From Symbiodinium natans (taxonomy: Eukaryota; Sar; Dinophyceae; Suessiales; Symbiodiniaceae): 15,000 nt of DNA. Shown here piece by piece: positions 1 through 7,731 of the stretch (position 1 is the first letter of the stretch; each line of letters opens with the position of its first letter). Position numbers and translations under genes: made by a program. The notes under the pieces were generated by a model. That model saw only the letters and a list, made by a program, of their open reading frames with translations, was not told the origin of the DNA and did not search any database. Where the stretch lies: positions 1 to 15,000 of the forward strand of contig CAJNDS010001359.1 in assembly GCA_905221605.1 (NCBI GenBank), in the 5' to 3' direction.

Positions 1-530
<530 letters not shown>

Positions 531-578
531 CATCAGAAAAACACATTCTACCGACCCATCCCATCTCGCGCTGAACGC

Positions 579-699
579 GCAAGTTTCCGCCCCAGTGACA
601 CGCAGGTATCATGACAAATGCATGAGTGACGAGAATGACAGGAATCCCGCATCAGAACAGTACTTTTGGCCGACTCGATTGCAAGTCGATCGTGCACAA
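579..699. repeat. Direct repeat, copy 1 of a ~122-bp pair
   Basis: This segment is repeated in the same orientation at 968-1091. Both copies share GCAAGTTTCCGC near the left end, CATCAGAACAGTA and TTTTGGCCGA in the middle, and TCGATCGTGCACAA at the right end. The left-middle part is less conserved. On the plus strand both copies keep a related peptide (IPHQNS, then FGR, then SIVHK). It may be an old duplicated exon or a dispersed repeat. Confidence 0.75.
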
Positions 700-967
700 G
701 GCCGCCTGCAAGGGTTTCGTCGTTGACTTGTACCACTCTGCCCACCCCCAAGTGACTGTAGACACAGGGGTCCACTTACAATTCCCTGTATCTCAAAAAC
801 CTCGACTTGCTTGAGCACCTTCCTACGTGGAACGTCTCCCTCGCAGCTTCGGAGAGAGCCTATCGCTCCCAAGACAGTGGTGGAATTAATAAAAGTGCCC
901 GTCCTCGCGGACGCGCTTTGCTTGATACTGAGGCGTCGGCGGACTCTGCACTTGTGAGTAAGAAACT

Positions 968-1091
968 GCAAGTTTCCGCTTCAGCGACACGTAGGCTTAT
1001 GATACTTGCGTGAAGAGCGACGCCGATTGCCAAGAATCCCACATCAGAACAGTAGTTTTGGCCGATTCGACTGCAATTCGATCGTGCACAA
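968..1091. repeat. Direct repeat, copy 2 of a ~122-bp pair
   Basis: Second copy of the segment at 579-699, about 389 bp away. In the last 57 bases the two copies differ at six positions, three silent and three giving conservative changes if read in the plus frame. The flanks outside the repeat are unrelated. Between the copies, around 890-953, there is a plus-strand open stretch followed by GTGAGTAAG, which resembles a 5' splice site, but I do not call a gene from it. Confidence 0.7.
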
Positions 1092-1463
1092 AGAGATGCA
1101 TATGCGCCACTGCCACAATCTGACTCTCATTGCCAATGAGCCCACAATGGGTACAAGCAGATGCACAACTGTATGGTGTTCGGTACTTGCGAACTCAAAG
1201 ATGTACAGAGTGTGCCCAAGGCAAACCGGCAGTAGTGGAGTGGACCTTCAAACATCATGAAATGCGGAACCAAGACGTGCCAAAGCAGGCGCCTCGTCGC
1301 TTGGACGCTGGGATCTAAAGAGACTCAGCATGCGAGAAATGGTGGCAGAATGGGAAAAAAAAACATGTCCCTCAGAGTAATTGTCAGATCTACTCTTCAC
1401 AGCCGTCTGAATCCAGGCCAGCATCCAACCAACAAGTCCAATTTAGTGCTCAACGGTTTGCAT

Positions 1464-1605
1464 TCAATTTAGCATAGTAAACTCTGGTCTGTCGGCCATC
1501 AGTGCAGGAGGTTGGCGTTGCAAAAGGTCGGTGGGGTACGTAAGAAAGACGGGGATGTCAGGGGCTGCGGGGCTTTGGGAAACAGTGTGCTGAGCTTCTT
1601 TCACC
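1464..1605 (-). CDS. Candidate exon, unknown product
   Basis: On the minus strand a CTAG|G acceptor-like word at 1606-1605 opens a frame of about 46 codons with ordinary mixed composition (for example DIPVFLTYP and LLQRQPPALMADRPEF), ending at a stop at 1464-1466. It lies downstream of the exon at 1771-1853 and could be the end of that gene, but the phase after 1771 does not match this acceptor directly, so another exon or splice site would be needed. I do not recognise the product. The stretch 1092-1463 holds no feature I can support. Confidence 0.25.
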
Positions 1606-1770
1606 CTAGGCACATGACAACCGACGACCCTTTGGGTTGGGCCTCGAGTTGCGATGCCTTGCAACATGAACACTAGGAGTGTCGAGTGCCCAGCCCTTAC
1701 CTTGTGCTGACCATGAGATTGCAATCATCTAAAGCAACTCTCATTGTTCTGCGTCACGCGCTCGGAGAAC

Positions 1771-2103
1771 CCGTCTTGGCGGGATGCAGGCAGTGTGCTT
1801 GCTCATCGAGCGTAGACAAGATCTTGAAAAAACCCATAACCTCCACCTCCGGCCTTGCTTTAAGGTTTAGTGCTTCGACTGCAGAAGGACCTTCGATTTG
1901 TCGTGACATCCACGTGAGCATTTCTGGTCGTTGGATTCTGTACGGGTCTGCCCGGTTCTATTTAGGGCGACTGAAGATCGCTTCATATGCAAGATCGGAG
2001 GCCTGGCCGTCGTGAGAGCTGCAACAGGCATCACTGACCACGACAGGGCGAAGGCGAAGATCATACCAATAATCACATTGCCATGCAGATGATCGCAACT
2101 CAT
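1771..2103 (-). CDS. Two-exon start of an unknown gene with N-terminal hydrophobic segment
   Basis: The first exon runs from ATG at 2103-2101 to 2003 (33 codons plus 2 bases). After eight residues it has a hydrophobic run (VIIGMIFAFALSWSVMPVAA), which reads as a signal peptide or signal anchor. A GC donor (AG|GC at 2002-2001) and an acceptor (CAAG|G at 1854) define a 149-nt intron. The second exon, 1853-1771, keeps frame and reads PEVEVMGFFKILSTLDEQ and onward, then ends at a G|GT donor at 1770. Phase agrees across the junction (2+1). The product is unknown; a secreted or membrane protein is inferred from the leader only. The rest of the gene is unresolved, though an exon at 1464-1605 may belong. 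A forward open frame over the same region looks like a shadow. Confidence 0.45.
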
Positions 2104-2732
2104 TGGGCCTAAACCCCATCTGGCGCAGCCAGATTGTGCAAACCGGACCGAATGAACCCCAAGATTGGCATCTTATACCCTATGCTACGACAAAGTGTAT
2201 GCACCAGAAGCCTGTTTAGGGTTCATGTAGTGCCCAAGACTATATCGAAAGAAGCCCCATGCCCGCCACGCTACTGCCGAAATGCGTGGTCATGTAGTGT
2301 TCGAGGATACCCTAAACCCTAAATCCTGTATAAACCCAGTCCTGAACCTAAAGCCGGACCGAACATTATGTTTCCACTTCCCTGTGGAGACGAAGGTCGG
2401 ATCAACAAAGCATTAAGTACTAGCACATTTTCGCAGGCGTGGTGCTGCAGAAGAGTGGCAAGTAGCAAAGCGGTACTTTGCGTGTGTTGGGTGGGGCATC
2501 TTATGCTGTGACCGATCTTCAAACACTTGCTGGAACCCATCTGCTTCTCGTGAGCGAAACAGCTGGAGCAACCAGCGGTCTGGATTGCGTCGGCTTCGCG
2601 GTAAAGAGCCGAGAGAGACTTGCTCGGCATGCACGGAGCCCCGGTGCAACCCCAGCACTGTAAACCCTGAACCATGAACACTAAACTTTCACTAAAACCC
2701 TGAATCTGGCCCGAGCAGATCAGAAGCTCGCG
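2104..2732. other. Gap with telomere-like scraps and an unresolved minus-strand exon
   Basis: Degenerate CCCTAAA-like words occur at about 2308-2355 and 2660-2705. Between about 2413 and 2658 two minus frames and one plus frame are all open and all look protein-like, so I cannot choose. The minus frames contain ALYREADAIQTAGCSSCF and RWLLQLFRSREADGFQQV. If real, this is an exon between the CCCH gene's stop at 2733 and the ATG at 2103. No function can be given. Confidence 0.25.
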
Positions 2733-3787
2733 CTACGGAGTGACAGGTTCAGGGCAGCCAGCGCGCAAGGCTGTCAACTCCTGGCGGATCTGCTGGTAGA
2801 GGACGGGATCCAGCCTGCCGATGACCTGGTCACCCAGCAAGGCACTCACCGGATGCGAGGACACGCGCGCCTGGAGAGTTTGCTCGACGTGGGCTGCCGT
2901 CTGGTCCACATTGGCCCAGGCATGCTCAATCATGGCACGTAGATTGTGGAAGGAAGGCAGGTCTTGCGCAAGTTGGGCGGCTTTCATCTGCAGGCCGTTG
3001 CGCAAGAGCAACAGGATACTGGGAACGTTTAAGCCCCGCATCTTGTTACGCAAGCGCTTGGAAGGCCGAAAGCCACGGTCATGTGTGAAATGGCAAAACC
3101 TGCAATCCAGTCCTGCTTGACAGGAACCATGCCCGACGAACACACACGGTCGGCGGCACAACTCTGGATGTCCACGGCTGCCTGGGAACTCCGGGTCCTG
3201 CTCCTCATCTGCCATCTCGTCATCTTCAGGCGCAGGAGTTGGTGGAGGCGGCAAGGGCGGCAACGGCTGCAAGTTGGTGGCCCGATGTTGTACCTGCTCC
3301 AAGTACTTGTCGGTGGTGTTTTGGCATCGCACCTGGAGCTTTGGCGGAAGACTCTTTGAGCGCGAAGTCAATCGTCCATGTTCCTGTAAATGAATGAAGC
3401 TGCTCTTCAAGACCAGAGTCATGTTCCAAAGCTTCGCCACCGAGCAACGAAGGGCTCGTCGGTCGACCGGCCCTTCTCGCTAACGAGCTCTTGACCGCGA
3501 AATTGACAGGCGCTGAGGCTGGTTCTTGAGCAAAATGTTGGTTTCAGGTGGCTCTGAGTTCTGCTGCTGGTTTCCGAAAATAGGGGGTACCATCTTGCGG
3601 GGGGTCCCATAGAAAGGATTAGAGTATTTGCCGGGGTATACCAGGGGGGGGTACCATTTTTGGGAAAGCCTCGATATTCCCGAGTTTGAGGGCATCTGCA
3701 TGGCTCCCGACCCCACAAAAGTGGGTGACCCTCCCGACATTCCCGCAGTCTCCTCTTGCTCTTCTTGGAGCGGCCCTTCGGGACCTC
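2733..3787 (-). CDS. CCCH zinc-finger protein gene
   Basis: The last exon reaches a TAG at 2733-2735 and is open for up to 235 codons. In that frame a proline-rich stretch and an acidic stretch (about residues 58-82) precede a C-x7-C-x5-C-x3-H finger at Cys99, Cys107, Cys113 and His117, followed by a basic KRLRNKMRG patch and a helical C-terminus. CCCH fingers usually bind RNA, so an RNA-binding or regulatory role is inferred. An upstream exon at 3787-3670 (GPEGPLQEEQEE and onward) is followed by a 103-nt GC-AG intron at 3669-3567 formed by a terminal-inverted-repeat element. Between about 3566 and 3400 three frames each look coding in turn, so at least one further intron or a frameshift must lie there; I cannot place it. 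The gene start is not identified, and a TTTAGGG array lies just upstream at 3841-3890. Confidence 0.6.
3569..3670. mobile_element. Short TIR element, family III copy 1 (introner-like)
   Basis: The ends are imperfect inverted repeats: GGTTTCCGAAAATAGGGGGT on the left and the reverse complement of GGCTTTCCCAAAAATGG on the right, each next to a GGTACC word. The inside has G/C tracts and GGTATACC. A related element lies at 7040-7136. Read on the minus strand the element supplies a GC donor at its first bases and a CCAG acceptor just beyond its last, and it separates two protein-like stretches, so it can be read as an intron. No clear target-site duplication is visible. Confidence 0.55.
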
Positions 3788-3840
3788 CTCAGCCACCACG
3801 ACGGGGTATGGTTGGAGGTTTCATGGCCAGTTGGAATTGG

Positions 3841-3890
3841 GTTTAGGGTTTAGGGTTTAGGGTTTAGGGTTTAGGGTTTAGGGTTTAGGG
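3841..3890. repeat. Interstitial telomere-like array (TTTAGGG)7
   Basis: Seven perfect TTTAGGG units preceded by one G. On the coding (minus) strand this is CCCTAAA, placed about 50 nt upstream of the likely acceptor of the CCCH gene exon at 3787, so it probably sits in an intron or the 5' leader. Between the array and 4006 a minus-strand stretch has several open frames and a GTAAGTATG donor-like word at about 3938-3930, possibly part of the 5' end of the gene. Confidence 0.95.
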
Positions 3891-4006
3891 AAGTGGGGTT
3901 CCAAGCACCCTAAGTGGGGTAATACGTCTGATTGCCATACTTACAACCCTTCTCATAACTGCCCATGGACCTCCAAGTAGCGTTGAGGGGTTGGAAGGGG
4001 TCACAA

Positions 4007-4237
4007 CTATTTGCTTTAGAATCCCCCCCCCAAAAAATGTATTGAAAAAAATCAAAACATTATTCCTTATAAGGGCAATGTAGGGGATATGTTACGTGTA
4101 TATATATATATATATGTGTGTGTGTGTAGATATATGTATGTATATATATATATATATGTTTATTTATTTATTTATCTATTTATGTATTTTCTATTTCTTT
4201 AGTTATTTATTTGCTTGGGTTCTCAAGCAAATAATAG
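4007..4237. mobile_element. TIR element, family I copy A, with microsatellite expansion
   Basis: The left end CTATTTGCTTTAGAATCC and the right end GGTTCTCAAGCAAATAATAG are inverted repeats of each other. A C-tract and A-tract follow the left end, and the core word CCTTATAAGGGCAAT is shared with copy B at 4382-4489. The interior from about 4097 to 4205 has grown by (TA)n, (TG)n and TTTA-type repeats, which explains its 231-bp length against 108 bp for copy B. A forward open frame through it is only microsatellite. Confidence 0.7.
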
Positions 4238-4302
4238 ACACGAGCTGGGAGCTCAGGGCTGGTCCTGTTGGGAGTTTACAGCTGGCATGGCTCAGGCTTC
4301 AC

Positions 4303-4381
4303 GGTTTAGGGTTTAGGGTTTAGGGTTTAGGGTTTAGGGTTTAGGGTTTGGGGTTTGGGGTTTGGGGTTTAGGGTTTAGGG
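4303..4381. repeat. Interstitial telomere-like array with TTTGGGG variants
   Basis: About eleven units, mostly TTTAGGG with three consecutive TTTGGGG units in the middle. It lies between family I elements A and B and touches the left end of B directly. The 65 bp separating it from element A (4238-4302) hold no feature I can identify. Confidence 0.95.
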
Positions 4382-4489
4382 CTACCAACTGCTTAAGAAC
4401 CACCCAAACAAGAAACTCTCTTCCTTATAAGGGCAATATAGGGATTATTGTTGTACTTTCTTTTTGGGGGGTTCTTAAGCAAATAGTAG
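4382..4489. mobile_element. TIR element, family I copy B
   Basis: A 108-bp element with TGCTTAAGAACC on the left and GGTTCTTAAGCA on the right, extended outward as CTA and TAG ends. The core CCTTATAAGGGCAATATAGG matches copy A and, in reverse complement, copy C at 12240-12418. It has no coding capacity, so a non-autonomous MITE or introner-type element is likely. The left end abuts a telomere-like array and no target duplication remains. Confidence 0.75.
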
Positions 4490-4882
4490 TTAAGGCTGCC
4501 AACGTGTCGTCGCTGGGCTTCTTACACTCTGGCATTCATGAGGTTAGTCGGGAGTCTCAAACGCCCCCTCTCATCACAAAGCAGCGGCTCGAAGTTTGCA
4601 AGAGTCAGCGCGCACTACGTTGCGGCGCTCTGGATCTTAATGGCCCTTTTGGGGGGTCCCTGTTCTAGCATAATCCCCATGAAGTCACTGGAACCACATA
4701 ATGAGAGACCATGACGAAGATCAGCCACCCCCCCCCATGTCCAAAAGGGCTGGTGTTGACCTCGTTCACTAACTCCACAACCCTCCCAACAAATGGCCCA
4801 AATGTGAAGAGAAACGTTCGCGCCCTCAACCCTCCCTTAAAATCTAAATCCCTAAATCACACCCCCTCTGGCACCTCACTGG
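4490..4882. other. No supported gene; probable intergenic region
   Basis: A plus-strand open stretch at about 4497-4668 and another at 4711-4902 exist, but neither has splice signals or composition that convinces me. The segment lies between the stop at 4883 and the CCCH gene, so it is probably the spacer or upstream introns of the latter. Confidence 0.4.
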
Positions 4883-5614
4883 TCAACTGCGAGTCGACAT
4901 AGTAGCTGGGCCTGGGCCCACGTTCTCTAAGAGTCGGGAAAACAATGCGAGTCCCAGATCCGAAGCTCGAAAATTTTCAGGTTCGAGCTCTCTTCTTCTG
5001 CTAGGGTTTCGGGCGTCTTGCGCTTCAAGATGAGGAGACATGGGGGGGCTGTTAAGGCTGTGAGTTGCGTGGGTCGTGTTCTGGTCCACTGTTTAGGGTT
5101 TAAGGTTGAGGGTTTAGGGTTTAAGGTTTAGGGTTTAGGGGCCGGCTGTGTTGCGGCAGGCCGGGAGGGTCGTATAGATCATGGCGAAACGTAGACCAAG
5201 TATACGTGAACACCTTGCTGTTGCCTAATTGAATCGGCGAGAAGCCTTGGGTGAAGCTGTCATAAGAAGCTGTCGATATAGTTCTAATCAGCACCGGCCC
5301 TCAAAATCACTGCCATTGGTACACAAACTGCCAAGACCTTCCCCGGCGCATCGTCATCCTCCGCGCCCCACGCAAGACCAAAATGAGAGAAACGGGAGGT
5401 CGGGGGTTGAGGGTGCAAAGTTCAGGGTTCACCTAGAAACATCTGTATATATATGTACATAATAGAATATTTATATAATATATAAGTATACACATATATA
5501 CATGTGTGTATAATGTGTACACATCTATATATGTACATTATGAGGTTTTGGGGTCTCTGGCATGTCTCCGAGGTGCGGGAGGAGTGGGGTCTCCGCTGCC
5601 ATCGGAGCCAGCGA
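4883..5614 (-). CDS. Four-exon 3' part of an unknown gene
   Basis: Exons in order are 5614-5537 (26 codons, begins SLAPMAAETPLLP), 5358-5295 (begins DDDAPGKVLAVCVPMAVIL), 5217-5143 and 5088-4883, ending at TGA 4885-4883. Proposed introns are 5536-5359 (GT-AG, phase 0, AT-rich), 5294-5218 (GT-AG, phase 1) and 5142-5089 (GC-AG, phase 1, only 54 nt and built almost wholly of CCCTAAA-like units). Phases agree throughout. The last exon is rich in charged residues. The first acceptor, TCCTCAG at 5615, lies directly after the CCCTAAA array at 5623-5704. The gene may begin further upstream with the charged exon at 5737-5928. The product is not recognised. Confidence 0.45.
5092..5140. repeat. Telomere-like array forming most of a 54-nt predicted intron
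   Basis: Mixed TTTAGGG and TTTAAGG/TTGAGGG units on the plus strand, CCCTAAA-like on the coding strand. A GC donor lies at 5142-5141 and the acceptor CTAAACAG at 5089 is made from the last repeat unit. Confidence 0.9.
5446..5536. repeat. AT-rich microsatellite in a predicted intron
   Basis: Alternating TATA, ATGTACAT and TGTGTA words, partly palindromic. It follows a GTACAT donor on the minus strand at 5536 and lies inside the predicted 178-nt intron 5359-5536. Confidence 0.7.
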
Positions 5615-5622
5615 CTGAGGAG

Positions 5623-5704
5623 GGTTTTGGGTTTAGGGTTTAGGGTTTAGGGTTTAGGGTAAAGTTTAGGGTTTTTGGGTTTTGGGTTTTGGGTTCCGGG
5701 TTTA
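5623..5704. repeat. Telomere-like array before a 3' splice site
   Basis: TTTAGGG units grading into TTTTGGG variants on the right. On the coding strand it is CCCTAAA and supplies both the pyrimidine-rich tract and CTAAAC words just before the TCCTCAG acceptor at 5615. Confidence 0.9.
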
Positions 5705-5736
5705 GTGAATGGAAGGAGCGAGCATAATCAGCAAGG

Positions 5737-5928
5737 TGAACACGAACTCCCCAAAAGCCCATTTAAATCATGTAAGATGCAAGCGTCTTTGCGTTCTCGC
5801 TGTAGTTTCTTTCGTTCACTCTCTTTTTCTTCTCTGCGTTCACTTCGTTCATGCGCTACATCATTGTCAGTCATGCAAGAATAATCAGAATTCCGGATAG
5901 TCAGTGAACAAGTCCGCCAAAGACCCAC
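5737..5928 (-). CDS. Candidate exon, highly charged (Arg/Glu/Lys-rich) coil
   Basis: The minus frame is open from 5928 to a stop at 5728 and has a strongly charged middle (HERSERREEKESERKKLQR), typical of a long single helix or coiled coil and unlikely in random sequence. Flanking splice sites are not settled; GA or GT donors occur near 5764 and 5740. It lies upstream of the exon at 5614 and could be part of the same gene. Between 5929 and 6117 I see a good acceptor-like word (TTCTCTTCACAG, minus strand, about 6080-6069) but no exon I can defend. Confidence 0.4.
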
Positions 5929-6117
5929 ATGAACACGGTCCCAAAGTATCAGATGAATACCTTGTCCCTAATGATTGCAAGGACCAACAGTCAGGGTTTT
6001 AAGGGTCGGTTGTTGAAGAGCTCACGTACAATCGCCTACAACATGGAAGGGGTGCATGTGATGACTGTGAAGAGAACGCAATTGAAAAACATGAAAGAAA
6101 GAAGCACGTGAACTTGA

Positions 6118-6704
6118 TTAAAGGCGTGGACGTAACGAACACACGGGTACATCAATAACCGAGCCCCAAGTCCCCAAGTCCTTGGCGGCGGAATGCTTGG
6201 CGGCAAGCTTCGTGCGCAGACGGATCATGGTCTTCACCCGCCCACCTCGCCAGTCGAACCAAACAGGAGTTCGGGAGTTCTGAGGTGGCTCCCTTGTACA
6301 AAGCTTCTCAAACAAGGCTATACTGGAGTATATAAGGGTGCTAAGGGGTTACTTGTGGAAACTACCTGGAACGTTCCGGACTCCTGGAAGGTAGAATAAA
6401 ACACCTCCAATTAAACCCAGAAGGAACGATGAAATCCAGCAGTCCAACCACAAGCACAACGGGGAAGAGCTCAGAGAGTGTAGCACGGGAGGCCCTGAAC
6501 CCTTTGCAACCCCTAAACCCTTTCCCTACAGGCTTGTGAACCTCCGCCTGGAATGAAGCACATTTCTGAGCCCCAGAACCCGAAATCCGACACCGAAACA
6601 TCCGTATAAGCCCCTGTTGAGATTCTGCGTGCTGCGGACTGCAGGTATCGTGTTTCCGCAGGCTCGAAAGACTTGAGGCTTTGGGTGCACTTTTCTTGCT
6701 CCAT
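6118..6704 (-). CDS. Complete three-exon gene, unknown small membrane protein
   Basis: Exon 1 runs from ATG 6704-6702 to 6542 (starts MEQEKCTQSLKSFEPAE), exon 2 is 6501-6405, exon 3 is 6292-6118 with TAA at 6120-6118. Introns are 6541-6502 (GT-AG, 40 nt, phase 1) and 6404-6293 (GT-AG, 112 nt, phase 2); both junctions keep frame, giving about 144 residues. Exon 2 holds a hydrophobic segment (LFPVVLVVGLLDFIV), a probable membrane span. Exon 3 is basic (GGRVKTMIRLRTKLAAKH). The ATG follows the preceding gene's TGA at 6804 by about 100 bp, as in head-to-tail dinoflagellate genes. The 40-nt intron is very short and contains one GGGTTTAGGGG word. The protein is not recognised. Confidence 0.5.
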
Positions 6705-6803
6705 ACCTTCAGGGCTTGTGGTCTAAGGGTTTGGGGTTTTGGGGCCTCAAGCCACTTGCATCCGAGTGGCTGGAATATTCACAGCACTTGCAGGCCAGAA
6801 TCC

Positions 6804-7308
6804 TCACATGAACTCAAGGGTTGATGTGCTTCCTTCTGCACACGAGGATGCAAATCGGGGAGCCCTATCATTCCTTGGCCCTTGCACTCCTGTGACAACC
6901 TGCCACATGACAAAGAATTTCTCTCCTCCTGCCCTCCCTCCTCCCCCCCCCCCGCCAGGAGCCGAGGCACTCTTTCAGGCAACTTTTTGCCTCGGGTGAG
7001 GTCATGAGCCCTGTGCTCGTGCGATGCGAAAAACCAGCGGGGTTTCCAAAAATTGGGGTCCCCGGTGTCCCCTATACACCCCGTCTGACCGTCTGTCAAA
7101 GGGCTCCAAACAAGTGGGATCCCCATTTCGGAAGCCCACAATCAACATGCAGGTGGGCAGCATACTCCTCGCCTGCGTCCTTGGTACCGGTCTGCTCTGA
7201 GCGGCCCCACCAACCCATGCAGTCTCACCAAACACATGGTTTCTAGAGGTTGCCCCAGGTTGTCCCAGTAACCTCGGAGCACTTCGGAGGGTTTCGAAGC
7301 CGAGAATC
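6804..7308 (-). CDS. 3' exons of an unknown gene
   Basis: The last exon, 6925-6804, reads EKFFVMWQVVTGVQGPRND and onward and ends at TGA 6806-6804. An upstream exon starts at 7308 after a textbook acceptor (CCCTTCTCCTAG|G) and stays open to 7142 (begins FSASKPSEVLRGYWDNLGQ). Between them, about 6950-7030, two frames look coding, so a middle exon is likely but unplaced. A TIR element at 7040-7136 sits immediately after the open part of the 7308 exon and probably lies in the intron. The TPR-like exon at 7456-7542 is the next one upstream and may be part of the same gene. Confidence 0.4.
7040..7136. mobile_element. Short TIR element, family III copy 2
   Basis: Left end GGGGTTTCCAAAAATTGGGG and right end CCCCATTTCGGAAGCCC form an imperfect inverted repeat with GTCCC/GGGATCC just inside. 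The end sequences match those of the element at 3569-3670. It lies between two coding stretches on the minus strand, consistent with an intronic insertion, though the acceptor position is unclear here. Confidence 0.5.
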
Positions 7309-7455
7309 CTAGGAGAAGGGGAACACGGTGCCTGGAAGCCACGACTCGGACCGCTGATTCACCAGTCGTACGTGGTAAACACCCGAACTGCATTCATCTG
7401 AAATCATCTGAACACCTCCCAAGCTGGCAGACGAGAACGAAGCCATGCAAACAAC

Positions 7456-7681
7456 TAGGTCGATCCGGGTCGCGTGATGCTCCATGGCCTTGCGGCAGGT
7501 CGCCTCTGCTTCGTCGAAGCGACCCAGCTGAAGCAACAGGTCCTGGACTCGTGGCTGAGATGTACCAGACTAGTGGCTTGCACTGGCCTTCTGAAGCAAC
7601 GGAGTGGCTTCATAGCCCTATCCTGAGGACAGCGGCAAGCCAAAAACGAAGAGGGCCTGCACGGCCCCGAATTTTTTTATT

Positions 7682-7731
<50 letters not shown>

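Noticed and set aside
1686-2015. 109-codon plus-strand open frame
   Set aside because: It is antisense to the two phase-matched exons at 2103-1771, the first of which has an ATG and a hydrophobic leader.
3029-3359. Other open frames over the CCCH exon on both strands
   Set aside because: They are shadows; only the 2733 frame contains the spaced Cys/His ligands and ends in a plausible C-terminus.
4096-4323. Forward open frame starting with Tyr/Ile-rich sequence
   Set aside because: It is (TA)n/(TG)n microsatellite inside TIR element A running into a telomere-like array.
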